DNA from: DATILL01 sp035476575
Lineage (GTDB): Bacteria > Actinomycetota > Actinomycetes > Mycobacteriales > JACQDL01
Direction: 5' to 3'
Assembly: GCA_035476575.1 (NCBI GenBank)
Contig: DATILL010000009.1
Location: 1 to 55,512 of the forward strand
DNA: 55,512 nucleotides
A program made the position numbers and the translations under genes. The notes beneath the pieces were generated by a model, which had not been told where the DNA came from, made no database searches, and worked only from the letters and a program-made list of their open reading frames with translations. Positions 17,738 through 27,262 of the stretch are shown here, piece by piece; positions within the stretch are counted from its first letter, which is position 1, and every line of letters begins with the position of its first letter.

Positions 17738-18529
17738 TCACAGCACGTCCACGATCCCGGCGAGCAGCGCGCCGAGCCGGGGCAGCGCGGCCCGGCCAGC
17801 CGCGATGACCTCCTCGCCAGACAGCGGATGCGGCGACACCCCGGCCGCGTGGTTGGACACCAGCGACACGCCGAGCACCTCGACACCGGCCGCTCGGGCC
17901 GCGATCGTCTCCAGCACCGTGGACATGCCGACCAGGTCGGCGCCCAGCCCGCGCAGCATCCGGATCTCGGCCGGCGTCTCGAAATGCGGGCCGACCAGGC
18001 CGGCGTAGACACCTTCGGGCAGCGACGGGTCGACCGTCCGGGCCACCGTGCGCAGCCGCGGCGAGTACGCATCGGTCAGGTCCACGAACTCGGCGCCGAC
18101 CAGCGGCGAGCGGGCGGTCAGGTTGAGGTGGTCGCGGATCAGCACCGGCGTGCCCACCGGCACGGCCGGGTCGATCCCGCCGGCCGCGTTGGTGAGTACG
18201 ACGGTCCGGCAGCCGGCCGCCGCCGCCACCCGCACCGGGTGCGCCACCCGCCGCGCCGGGTGCCCCTCGTAGAGGTGCATCCGGCCCAGGAACACCAGCA
18301 CCCGGTGGCCGCCGCAGCGGACGAGCCGGACCGTACCGCCCTGCCCGAGCGCGGTCGGCGCGGCGAAGCCCGGCAGGCGGGCCATCGGGGCCTCCCAGGC
18401 CGGCGTGCCCAGGGCATCCGCCGCGGCCGCCCAGCCCGAGCCGAGCACGAGGGCCACGTCCGGCGGGCCGGCGACGGCGGGAAGCTGAGCTGCCGCGGCG
18501 GCTACGTCGTCAGTCACGCGCCAGATCAT
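17738..18529 (-). CDS. Purine nucleoside phosphorylase
   Basis: 263 residues of the trimeric phosphorylase family. Visible are the phosphate loop 'VLGSGW', 'NAAGGIDPAVPVG', 'GPHFETPAEI', 'MSTVLE' and the base-contact segment 'SLVSNHAAG'. The asparagine in that last segment is typical of enzymes for 6-oxopurines (inosine, guanosine, methylthioinosine); methylthioadenosine phosphorylases carry an aspartate there. It is divergent from mtnA and the MTA/SAH deaminase gene, with 33 bases between the starts, which suggests a shared promoter region and a joint role in methylthioadenosine salvage. Start at ATG 18529; GTG 18517 is also possible. Confidence 0.9.
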   Translation of the reverse strand: MIWRVTDDVAAAAAQLPAVAGPPDVALVLGSGWAAAADALGTPAWEAPMARLPGFAAPTALGQGGTVRLVRCGGHRVLVFLGRMHLYEGHPARRVAHPVRVAAAAGCRTVVLTNAAGGIDPAVPVGTPVLIRDHLNLTARSPLVGAEFVDLTDAYSPRLRTVARTVDPSLPEGVYAGLVGPHFETPAEIRMLRGLGADLVGMSTVLETIAARAAGVEVLGVSLVSNHAAGVSPHPLSGEEVIAAGRAALPRLGALLAGIVDVL

Positions 18530-18562
18530 CCAGGACGCCGGGTCATCCAGGACACTGGACGG

Positions 18563-19563
<1,001 letters not shown>

Positions 19564-19567
<4 letters not shown>

Positions 19568-20883
19568 CGGCCACCCGGTACCTGGCCGACGTCGTGCTGC
19601 CCTGCGACGCCGCCGAGACGATCCTGCGCGACGGCGTGGTGGACGTCGACGCGGACGGGCGGATCGCCTGGGTCGGGCCGGCCGGTGCGGCACCGGAACG
19701 TCCACAATGGACAGTTCGGCGGCTGCCGGGGCTGCTGCTGCCCGGCCTGGTCAACGCGCACTGCCACTCGCCGATGACGGTGCTGCGCGGGCAGGGCGAG
19801 GGGCTGCCGCTGCTGCGCTGGCTGGCCGAGGTGATCTGGCCGCGGGAGGGGCGGGTCAGCGCGGACGACGTGTTCTGGGGGATGACGCTGGCCAGCGCTG
19901 AGATGCTGCGGTACGGCGTGACGACGAGCTGCGAGATGTACTTCCGCAACGAGTCGGTGGCCGCCGCGGTCGAGGCCAGCGGTGCCCGGTGCGTGATCAC
20001 TCCGGCGATCGTGCAGGCGCCGTGGCCGTGGCTCGGCGACCTCGACGAGCAGCTCCAGCGGGCGGTGGACTTCGCCGACAGCCACGACGACCCGGGCGGC
20101 CGGATCCGGGTGGGGCTGGCGGCGCACGCGGCGTACACCGTGCCGGAGCCGTACCTGCGGGAGGTGGCCGCCGCGGCCAAGGAGCGGGACACGCTGCTGC
20201 ACATCCACGTCGCCGAGACCGAGCACGAGGGGGATGAGGTGTCGGCCCGGCACGGCGGCGCGTCGGTGCCGTGGATCCTGGCCGACCTCGGCGTGCTGGA
20301 GGCGAAGGTGCTCGCGGCACACGCGGTCTGGCTGTCCGACGCGGACATCGAGATCTTCCGGCAGCACGAGGTGGCGGTCGCACACTGCCCGGGCAGCAAC
20401 GCCAAGCTCGCCTCCGGCATCGGCCGGGTCACTGACCTGCTGGCCGCCGGGGTGCCGGTGGGGCTCGGCACCGACGGCCCGGCCAGCAACAACGACCTGG
20501 ACCTGTGGGAGGAGATGCGGCTGGCCGCGCTGCTGGCCCGGCTGCGCGACGGCGACCCGACGGCGGTCAGCGCCGGGCAGGCGCTCGCGATGGCCACCCG
20601 GGACGGGGCCGCCGCGCTCGGGCTGCCGCAGGTGGGGGTGCTGGCGCCTGGGCGGTGGGCCGACCTGGTGCACGTGTCGCTAGACGACCCGGCGTTCGTG
20701 CCGGTGCTGACCGAGCGCGACCTGCTGGCCCATCTGGTCTTCGCGATGCCGCGGTCGTGCGTGCGTGACGTGTGGGTGGCCGGGCGGCAGGTGGTGGCGG
20801 GCGGCGAGTGCCTGACGGTCGACGTGGCCGAGGCCCAGTCGCGGGTCCAGCAGGCGGCCATCCGCCTTGCCGCCGACGCCTGA
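19564..20883 (+). CDS. mtaD: 5-methylthioadenosine/S-adenosylhomocysteine deaminase
   Basis: 439 residues of the amidohydrolase superfamily. Metal ligands are in 'NAHCHSPM' near residue 65, 'HIHVAETEHEG' and 'GTDGPASNNDLDLWEEMR', which also carries the catalytic aspartate. The enzyme would deaminate MTA to methylthioinosine or SAH to inosylhomocysteine. Sitting in an operon with mtnA and beside a 6-oxopurine phosphorylase, MTA is the more likely physiological substrate. GTG 19564 overlaps the mtnA stop. Chlorohydrolase-type relatives exist, so the substrate is inferred from family and context. Confidence 0.88.
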
Positions 20884-21012
20884 CTGCCCGGGATCGGCCT
20901 GACCGCCTTGGCCGGACCGCGACGTCCATTACGTGCGGGCCAGGGGTGGCGCGGTCCAGCGCCGGCATCGGTCGGGGTTGTCGTGGGCCGTTGCGCGTGG
21001 GACAACAAGCGG

Positions 21013-21774
21013 ATGCCCACGGAAACACCCAGGACGCTGCCGGCCGGTCTCGACGCGGTCGAGATCAAGGTGACCCTCGCCGCCGACCTGGTCGATGACG
21101 CCGTCGCCGCCTTCGACCTACGGCCGGGTGCGGCGGAGCGCCGTCGGATCTGGTTCTGCGAGCAGATCACCGGGTACGGCGGCCCGACCCGGCTGCCGCT
21201 GCTCGCCCGCGGCCTGATCTTGCGGGTGCGAAGCACGGCCGGGGGCGCCGGCGACTCGACGGTGAAGCTTCGCGGGCCCGAGGGATGCGTCGACCCGCGC
21301 GCGTGGCACCGCCGGACGCGGAAGCTCGAGGAGAAGGCGCGGATCGAGGGCGACTGGGTAGGGCAGCGGCACCTGGTGTCGGCGTCGCTCGATGACGACG
21401 TCGAGAACGACCTGATCGAGAAGGTCGCCGCCCGGCGGTCCCATCGGGTGGCGCGGTTGTTCGCGGGCCAGGAAAAGCTCACCCGCGACTGGCTGGTCCC
21501 ACTTGACCAGCTCGAGATGCTCGGCCCGATCGCGGCACTGAAATGGGCGCCGGATGCTCGCGACCCCGGGCCTGGGGTCGCCGCCGAGCTATGGGAGGTG
21601 GACGGCAGCCTGCGTTTCCTTGAGCTGTCCGTTCGGGTTGAGGAGAACCCGGCCGTGGCCCAGCGGAAGCTCGAAGAGTCGGTGCGAAGCCGCGGCTTCG
21701 ACCTTGCCGCGGTCCAGGAGACCAAGACCCGCATCGTGTTGGAACATCTGGCCGCCGCCGCGGGACAACGGTGA
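21013..21774 (+). CDS. CYTH-like domain protein (uncertain function)
   Basis: 253 residues. Near the start lies 'VEIKVTLA', then 'ERRRIWFCEQI', 'LILRVRS' and 'STVKLRG', which together look like the alternating charged strands (ExExK, RxR, KxR) of CYTH/triphosphate-tunnel proteins. These bind triphosphate-containing compounds inside a beta barrel and include adenylate cyclase and thiamine-triphosphatase families. The match is suggestive, not firm. ATG 21013 begins the part that looks conserved; the frame upstream lacks a ribosome site. It stands apart from the salvage operon by about 130 bases. Confidence 0.65.
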   Translation: MPTETPRTLPAGLDAVEIKVTLAADLVDDAVAAFDLRPGAAERRRIWFCEQITGYGGPTRLPLLARGLILRVRSTAGGAGDSTVKLRGPEGCVDPRAWHRRTRKLEEKARIEGDWVGQRHLVSASLDDDVENDLIEKVAARRSHRVARLFAGQEKLTRDWLVPLDQLEMLGPIAALKWAPDARDPGPGVAAELWEVDGSLRFLELSVRVEENPAVAQRKLEESVRSRGFDLAAVQETKTRIVLEHLAAAAGQR

Positions 21775-21821
21775 TCCCCATGCCAGCACCAGCCAGCCGG
21801 CGTTCGGCGTCCCGCGGAACG

Positions 21822-21857
21822 GTCGACCGGCCCGCCTTATGGCGCGGGCCGGTCGAC
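21822..21857. terminator. Strong hairpin terminator
   Basis: GTCGACCGGCCCG at 21822-21834 pairs perfectly over 13 bases with CGGGCCGGTCGAC at 21845-21857. It lies between the end of the CYTH-like gene and the end of the tiny minus-strand ORF, so it can stop transcription from both sides. Confidence 0.75.
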
Positions 21858-21872
21858 TGGAGTGTGCTGGTC

Positions 21873-21971
21873 CTACGACGCGGCGGTCTCGGTCGGGGTC
21901 TCGGACTCGGGCGCGGTCTCGGTACCGTCCGGGCCCTGCGGCGGCGGGCCGTTCGGATGAACTTGCGTCAT
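21873..21971 (-). CDS. Possible 32-residue peptide gene
   Basis: A very short ORF encoding 32 residues, beginning 'MTQVHPNGPPPQGPDG' and ending with a Thr/Glu/Ala-rich acidic tail. A ribosome site (AAGGAGAAAC on the minus strand) sits at proper distance before the ATG at 21971, and a strong terminator follows the stop; together these make it more credible than length alone would. It has no cysteine and no hydrophobic segment. It is divergent from the TPR-CHAT gene. It might be a small regulator, a RiPP-like precursor or a substrate of the CHAT protease; none of these is shown. Confidence 0.5.
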   Translation of the reverse strand: MTQVHPNGPPPQGPDGTETAPESETPTETAAS

Positions 21972-22434
21972 GATGTTTCTCCTTATCCTTACCGGTGCTG
22001 TCTTGTCTGGTGCGCCCCGGCTGAGCGTGCCCGTCCGGATGGATTCTGGTAGGACGGTGACAGCGAGCGTGTGGATCCGGTTCGCGGTCGGAGCCGCGAC
22101 CCGCGCGGTGGGTCAAAGCACGCAGGTGGTTGCCTCGTGAACGAGGCTGCCAATGAGCCGGGCCGTGTCCTGAGGACCGGATCGATGAACATATCGGCCA
22201 ATGTCTGGACTCGCGACCGCCCCGGTGGAAGGATCGCATGATCGTGATGGTAGCGGCGCTGGCTGGCGCCTCCCGCTTTGTGCCTGGCGCGTCCCCCGAC
22301 TACCGCTGTTCATCTGGCGCTGTGGCCTGCCGGCGTACGCATGTGCGGCTCCCCCTCACCATTTGCGACATAGAGCAGATGACGGGACGCCGCAGCCTGA
22401 TACATCTCTCGGTGACCACGCTGGCGATCGCGTC
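21972..22434. other. Intergenic region before the TPR-CHAT gene
   Basis: This ~460-base region separates the tiny minus-strand ORF from the CHAT gene. It carries a perfect inverted repeat at 22132-22147 and a possible small leader ORF from 22238. GC content at third positions in any frame is not strongly gene-like. It probably holds the promoters for both directions. Confidence 0.4.
22132..22147. promoter_or_regulatory. Perfect palindrome, candidate operator
   Basis: GCCTCGT and ACGAGGC face each other across two bases (GA). The loop is too small for a hairpin, so a dimeric DNA-binding protein site is more likely. It sits between divergent starts of the tiny ORF and the CHAT gene. Confidence 0.35.
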
Positions 22435-22438
22435 ATGA
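22238..22438 (+). CDS. Possible 66-residue ORF overlapping the CHAT start
   Basis: The ORF starts 'MIVMVAALAGASRFVPG' after a decent ribosome site (GGAAGG six bases before the ATG). Its TGA overlaps the ATG of the CHAT gene by four bases (ATGA), which would couple the two. Against it: codon use is mixed, with many A/T third positions, and I recognise no family. It may be a regulatory leader ORF or a small upstream partner, or chance. Confidence 0.3.
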   Translation: MIVMVAALAGASRFVPGASPDYRCSSGAVACRRTHVRLPLTICDIEQMTGRRSLIHLSVTTLAIAS

Positions 22439-25095
22439 ACCGGCCTGGTCCCGCCGCGCTCGCCGCGGAGGCACATCGCCTCGTGGGCGTGGCACCACGC
22501 CGTGCCCTGCGCGTCGCGCAGGACGCGGCCCGCGCGGCCCAGGCGGTCGGAGACCGCGCCGTGGAGGCGCAGGCGTTGCGGGCTCGCGGTTGCGCACTCC
22601 GCGAGCTTGGCCGCCTCGACGAGGGCCTGGCAGCGCTCCGCCAGGCCATCCGGCGGGCCGAGGACGGAGGCGCCGCGCTGGTTGCGTCTGAGGCGCGGAT
22701 GAGCCTGGCCTACCTGCTGCTCGAACGCGGCCGGACCAGGCAGGCGATCACCCAGGCGGACCGCGCCGCGGCCGGGCTGCAGGGCCTGCCGGCAGCGCAC
22801 GTGCTGATGCAGCGCGGGCTGCTGCACCAACAGTGCGGTCAGACCGCCGAAGCGCTCGACTGCTACCGCCGGGTCCTGCCGGTGCTCCGGCGTGCGGGCG
22901 ACGAGCTGCACGAGGCCCGGGTGATGAACAACCGGGGTGTGCTGTTCCTGCACGCCGGACGGCTGGCCGAGGCCGAAGGCGAGCTGGTGCGCGCCACCCG
23001 GTTGTATGCCGGGCTCGGCCAGGATCTGATGGCCGCGTCCTCGGAGTGGAACCGCGGTCTGGTGGCCGCCCGCCGGGGCGACATCCCGTACGCGCTGCGC
23101 TGCCTGGACGCTGCCGGGGCGACGTTCGACCGGCTGGGAAAATGTGAGCCGGACCTGCTGGTCGGTCGCTCGGAGCTGCTGCTCTCGGCCAGCCTGCGCC
23201 ACGAGGCCCGGCAGACGGCCGAGCGTGCGGTCGCGGAGCTCACCGCGGCCGGCAGGTCCGCCCGGCTCGCCGAGGCGCTGCTGCTGGCCGCCCAGGCGGC
23301 GTTGGCAAGCGGCGACACCCGGACGGCCGCGTCAGAGGCGGACCAGGCGGCTCGACTCGCCGTCCGGCAGAAGCGGCCGGGCTGGGCCGCGCTCGCCAGG
23401 TATGTCGGGCTGCGCGCCGAGGAGCGGGCCGGGCAGCGCACGCCCAGCCTGCGGCGACGGGCGCTCCGGGCGGCCCGGGAGCTCGCCGCGGCCGGCTGGC
23501 GCGCGCAGGAGCTGGACGCCCGGCTGATCGCCGCGCGGGTCGCCCTGGAACGTGGGGACCGGGTGACCGCCCGCAGGGAGCTTGCCTCCGCTGCCCGGGC
23601 ACGCTCTACCGGCCCGTTGGAGCTGCGGATCCGGGCCTGGTACGCCGAGGCGCTGCGCCGGCATGCGGACGGCGACCGGCGCGGCACGGAGCGGGCGTTG
23701 CAGTCCGGGATGCGGGTGCTCGACCAGCACCGCGGCATGCTGGGTGCTACCGAGCTGCGGGCGCACCTGGCGCAGCACGGCCGCGATGTCGCCGCCCTCG
23801 GGATGTCGCTCGCGCTGCACGCCGGCTCGGCCACCAAGCTGCTGCAGTGGGCTGAGCGGTGGCGGGCTCGCGCACTGTGGAACCCGATCCGGCCGCCACA
23901 GGACACCGAGCTGGCCGAGGCGCTGGCCGAGCTGCGCCGGATCTCCAGCGAGCTGGAGTCCGGACTGCTCGCCGGCGTCGGCGGGTCGGCTCCGGCGCGT
24001 GGCTGGGCGGGTCGCCTGCAGTCGCAGAAGGCCGCGCTGGAGGAGCAGGTACGGCGGCTGGCGCAAAAGGCGACCGGCTCGCTGTACACCAGCCCGTCGG
24101 AACCGCCCACCGTGGCCGCCCTGGCGGCCGAGCTCGATGGCCGGGTGCTGGTCGAGATCGTCCGGCCGGAGGACAGCCTGCGGGCGGTGACCATCCGTGA
24201 CGGCGTGGCCCGGCTGCATCGGCTGGGCGATCTGCGCCAGGTCCGGCGCGACATGCAGTCGCTGCTGTTCGCGCTGCGCCGGCTGGCGTTGGGACACGGC
24301 TCGCAGGGCTCCCTCGCTTCGGCCCGCACCGCCGCGGAGCAGGCCGCCGTCCGGTTGGACGCGGAGCTGTTCGGGCCGTTGGCCGACGTGCTGGGTGACC
24401 GGCCGGTGGTGCTTGTCCCGCCGGCCGAGCTGCAGGCGCTGCCGTGGTCGGTGCTGCCGAGCTGCCGGCAGCGGGAGGTCAGTGTGGCGCCGTCCGCCGC
24501 GATGTGGCTGCGGGCGATCCGGGCCGACGATGGGCACGGGGGCCAGATCCTGCTGGCGGCCGGGCCGGGGCTGGCCGCGGCGGCGGACGAGGTCGCCGGC
24601 CTGACCGCGGCATACGACAAGGCCGTCGAGCTGACCGGAACGGACGCGACGGTCGATGCGGTACTCCGCGGGCTGGACGGCGCGGCGGTCGCGCACATCG
24701 CCGCGCACGCCCGGCTGCGCAGCGACAACCCGCTGTTCTCGGCACTGGATCTTGCGGACGGGCCGCTGACCGTCTACCACCTCGAGCAGCTCGGCCAGGC
24801 ACCGCGGCTGGTGCTGCTGCCAGCCTGCCAGTCCGGGGTGGGTCAGGTGCTGGCTGGCGACGAGGTGATGGGCCTGACCGCCGCGCTGTTCGCGCTGGGC
24901 ACCCGCACGATCGTGGCCACCGTGATCCCGGTGCCGGACCAGGCCACCCGACCGATGATGCTTGCCCTGCACGACGGGCTGCGGTGCGGGCTGCCACCGG
25001 CGCAGGCGCTCGTACACGCCCGTGCCGCGACCGACCCGGACGATCCGTGGCAGTTCGCCACCGCGGCCGGTTTCGTCTGCTTCGGCGCCGGGTAG
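22435..25095 (+). CDS. TPR-CHAT domain protein (caspase-like peptidase)
   Basis: 886 residues. About residues 20-500 are helical TPR-like repeats rich in Ala, Arg and Leu ('GCALRELGRLDEGLAALRQA' and similar). The C-terminal ~350 residues form a CHAT domain with the catalytic pair visible: histidine in 'AHIAAHARL' near 755 and cysteine in 'LLPACQSGVG' near 799. CHAT proteases include separase-like and CRISPR-linked Craspase enzymes; in bacteria many act in signalling or defence, cutting a partner on activation. ATG 22435 is chosen; the longer frame upstream has no ribosome site. The activator and target are unknown. Confidence 0.9.
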   Translation: MNRPGPAALAAEAHRLVGVAPRRALRVAQDAARAAQAVGDRAVEAQALRARGCALRELGRLDEGLAALRQAIRRAEDGGAALVASEARMSLAYLLLERGRTRQAITQADRAAAGLQGLPAAHVLMQRGLLHQQCGQTAEALDCYRRVLPVLRRAGDELHEARVMNNRGVLFLHAGRLAEAEGELVRATRLYAGLGQDLMAASSEWNRGLVAARRGDIPYALRCLDAAGATFDRLGKCEPDLLVGRSELLLSASLRHEARQTAERAVAELTAAGRSARLAEALLLAAQAALASGDTRTAASEADQAARLAVRQKRPGWAALARYVGLRAEERAGQRTPSLRRRALRAARELAAAGWRAQELDARLIAARVALERGDRVTARRELASAARARSTGPLELRIRAWYAEALRRHADGDRRGTERALQSGMRVLDQHRGMLGATELRAHLAQHGRDVAALGMSLALHAGSATKLLQWAERWRARALWNPIRPPQDTELAEALAELRRISSELESGLLAGVGGSAPARGWAGRLQSQKAALEEQVRRLAQKATGSLYTSPSEPPTVAALAAELDGRVLVEIVRPEDSLRAVTIRDGVARLHRLGDLRQVRRDMQSLLFALRRLALGHGSQGSLASARTAAEQAAVRLDAELFGPLADVLGDRPVVLVPPAELQALPWSVLPSCRQREVSVAPSAAMWLRAIRADDGHGGQILLAAGPGLAAAADEVAGLTAAYDKAVELTGTDATVDAVLRGLDGAAVAHIAAHARLRSDNPLFSALDLADGPLTVYHLEQLGQAPRLVLLPACQSGVGQVLAGDEVMGLTAALFALGTRTIVATVIPVPDQATRPMMLALHDGLRCGLPPAQALVHARAATDPDDPWQFATAAGFVCFGAG

Positions 25096-25104
25096 CAGCG
25101 TTGC

Positions 25105-25890
25105 TCAGTTGAGATGTGCCCGCAGCGAGCGGGCGGAGCGGTCGAGCAGCTCCGCATGCTGCGGCCAGGTGTCCACCTGGGACTCCAGAAAGCGGGCGGC
25201 GTCGAGCCAGCGGCCCTGCTGGGCCATCGCCTGACCCACCTCCACGAACTCGGCTGGCCCGACCCCGGGCAGTTTCAGCCGCATCCGGAGCACCCACTCC
25301 AGATCGGATGATCGGCCCGCATTGCGGTAGACGATCCGCAGGTTCTGCAGGATGCGCGCCAGGATGGCCGGGGTCGGCGTCGTGGTGAGCAGATGCGGGC
25401 CGAAGGGGACGTCGGGCCCGGACCCGGTGGAGTCCCGGAACCGGGCCTCGCAGCCGGCCAGGTCGAGGAGCTGGCCGCCGGCGAACGCGTCGACGTACTG
25501 CTGCGAGCCGTACGGCCGGACCAGGAAGTGACCGGGCATCCCGACTCCCTCCAACGCGACCCCGGCGCGGCGCCCGACCTCGATGCAGACGACGGACAGG
25601 GTGATCGGGATGCCGAGCCGGCGGGCGAGCACCTCGTTCAGGAGTGAGTTGCGCGGGTCGTTGTAACGCCCGGTGTTGCCGGCGAAGCGCTCCTCGACGA
25701 AGAGCCGGTGGAGGAGCGCGTCGAGTGAGTCGATGCCCTGGGCGAGCCGGTCGAGCTCACGTAGCCAGTGCGCCGGGTCCAGGTCCGGGGCCGCGCCACC
25801 GGCGATCGCCAGCGCGGCCTCGTCGAGCCGGACCCCCCCGCGCGCGGTGACCAGCTCGGCGAAGCGCTCGACTGCGTCCACACTCCGCAC
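25105..25890 (-). CDS. SirB1-type protein with transglutaminase-like core
   Basis: 261 residues. The first ~170 match the transglutaminase-like core 2 (SirB1) family: 'NTGRYNDPRNSLLNEVLARR', 'GIPITLSVVCIEVGRR' and 'GVGMPGHFLVRP'. The expected catalytic cysteine position reads VCIEV and the histidine is in 'PGHFL'. The last ~80 residues are TPR-like helices. The family's biochemical role is poorly known. GTG 25890 begins the recognisable frame. It converges on the CHAT gene with only nine bases between the stops. Confidence 0.85.
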   Translation of the reverse strand: MRSVDAVERFAELVTARGGVRLDEAALAIAGGAAPDLDPAHWLRELDRLAQGIDSLDALLHRLFVEERFAGNTGRYNDPRNSLLNEVLARRLGIPITLSVVCIEVGRRAGVALEGVGMPGHFLVRPYGSQQYVDAFAGGQLLDLAGCEARFRDSTGSGPDVPFGPHLLTTTPTPAILARILQNLRIVYRNAGRSSDLEWVLRMRLKLPGVGPAEFVEVGQAMAQQGRWLDAARFLESQVDTWPQHAELLDRSARSLRAHLN

Positions 25891-26786
25891 AATAGTTGTG
25901 TGCCGTCCGGAGGCGGCAGGTAGGAGCCCGGGAGATAGCGGTTGCCCGGTTCCTCAGCGTCGATCTGGCCTGTACGACGGCCGGGCTGGCCAGCGGGCAG
26001 ACGAGAGCGCTCGCGGGTGCTCGACCCGGCCGGGGCGGGTGCTCGCCGCGGGGTGGGCGCGCGGGCTGGACGAGACCGTGGCGTGGATCGCGGTCGGCCG
26101 GCGCGGCTCTCCTGACGACGGCTCGGTTGGGAGCGTCCGGCGGCCACATCAGCGAGCCGCGGGTCTTCTCCGTTACGGAAATCGGCTCAGCCTTTTGGGT
26201 GGTTTCCGGGCCACAAGTGACTGCGGGGGGTAAGCGACATTGAAATGCTAAAAAAGCATTGCAACCGATGGTCACCGGCAGTAGCATCCGAATCGGACTT
26301 GTTCCAGATCGTTCCCTACCACGCCCTCCCATACATAGTCGATGAGACTTATGTGACGGAGGCTGACGAAGCGAGTGAGTGCCGGGCAGCGCGATGCTGT
26401 TCGAGTAGGATGCGCAGCCGGCCACGCCAGCCGGTGTGCACGCGCACGAGTGGTCAGCGGTGCCCCCCGCCTGATGATGCTCGAATGCCGTGGTGACGGC
26501 TGGGCTCTTTCAGCAAAGCTCTTTCAGTGAGCCAAATACCTCGTCGCCCCGGGGACCGCGCCCGGGGACCGCGAAAGGAGGATGGTGCGGAGCTGCTGAC
26601 GCATGCCTACTTACCAAGGCCCATCGCCAGATGGCGTGGCCCGGCCGGCAGGACGCCTGCCCGCGGAAGACCTTGCCAGCAGTGGGCGGAGCCGGGCAGT
26701 GGATCGTCCGGAAAGTGCGCTCTGCTCGCTGCCGGCGGGCCTGTATGAGGTACGACCAGCCAACATGCCCACCGGAGGAAAAAGAG
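25891..26786. other. Long stretch without a supported gene
   Basis: About 900 bases with only broken frames on both strands. A small hairpin (AATGCT at 26244-26249, AGCATT at 26255-26260) lies in an unusually A/T-rich patch, GCTCTTTCAG is repeated at about 26506 and 26518, and CGGGGACCGCG is tandemly repeated around 26553-26577. A run of reasonable residues ('WARGLDETVAWIAVGRR') near 26050 may be debris of a gene, but I cannot name it. The lectin promoter should be in the right part. Confidence 0.4.
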
Positions 26787-27200
26787 ATGGGTCCATTCTT
26801 TGTGCAGAGCAACCTGAACGGCTTCGTGCTTGACATCGCTGGCGCGAACCCCGCGCCCGGTACGCCGGTCATCGCCTACCCGAGGAAGAGCAGCGGCACC
26901 GAGAACCAGCTCTGGACGCTCACCGACGACGGCTTCATCCAGAGCAAGCTGAATGGGTTCGTCCTCGACATCAAGGGCGCGAACCCCGCGCCCGGTACGC
27001 CGGTCATTGCCTACCCGAGGAAGAGCAGCGGTACCCAGAACCAGCAGTGGACGCTGGCGAGCATCGGCTTCATCCAGAGCCACCTCAACGGGTTCGTCCT
27101 CGACATCAAGGGCGCGAACCCCGCGCCCGGTACGCCGGTCATCGCCTACCCGAGGAAGAGCAGCGGCACCGAGAACCAGCAGTGGAGCCTGACCTGGTGA
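26787..27200 (+). CDS. Ricin-type (beta-trefoil) lectin of three near-identical repeats
   Basis: 137 residues, essentially one beta-trefoil: three 45-residue repeats, each with 'LNGFVLDI', 'PGTPVIAYPRK' and a QxW-like ending (NQLW, NQQW, NQQW). Such lectins bind sugars, one site per lobe. There is no signal peptide, so it is cytoplasmic or exported by another path. GGAGGAAAAAG precedes ATG 26787. The repeats are almost identical at DNA level too, pointing to recent amplification or gene conversion. Lying just before the glycan cluster, it might bind that polysaccharide, or act as a defence lectin; both are inference. Confidence 0.88.
   Translation: MGPFFVQSNLNGFVLDIAGANPAPGTPVIAYPRKSSGTENQLWTLTDDGFIQSKLNGFVLDIKGANPAPGTPVIAYPRKSSGTQNQQWTLASIGFIQSHLNGFVLDIKGANPAPGTPVIAYPRKSSGTENQQWSLTW
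26799..27200 (+). repeat. Three 135-base in-frame repeats inside the lectin gene
   Basis: Units begin near 26799, 26934 and 27069; the shared core starting GGCGCGAACC recurs at 26841, 26976 and 27111, exactly 135 bases apart. The central ~70 bases differ at only a few positions between units. Confidence 0.9.
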
Positions 27201-27217
27201 GCCGTCGGGCGTGACGG

Positions 27218-27262
27218 CGGTGAGGGCCGTACCAGGTACGCCGGCCGGCGCGGCCCTCACCG
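27218..27262. terminator. Bidirectional hairpin terminator
   Basis: CGGTGAGGGCC at 27218-27228 pairs perfectly with GGCCCTCACCG at 27252-27262, between the convergent lectin and epimerase genes. The right arm includes the epimerase stop codon. Confidence 0.7.

Noticed and set aside
22201..22434. N-terminal extension of the CHAT protein
   Set aside because: There is no ribosome site at 22201 and the residues look unlike the TPR array; the ATG at 22435 is preferred.
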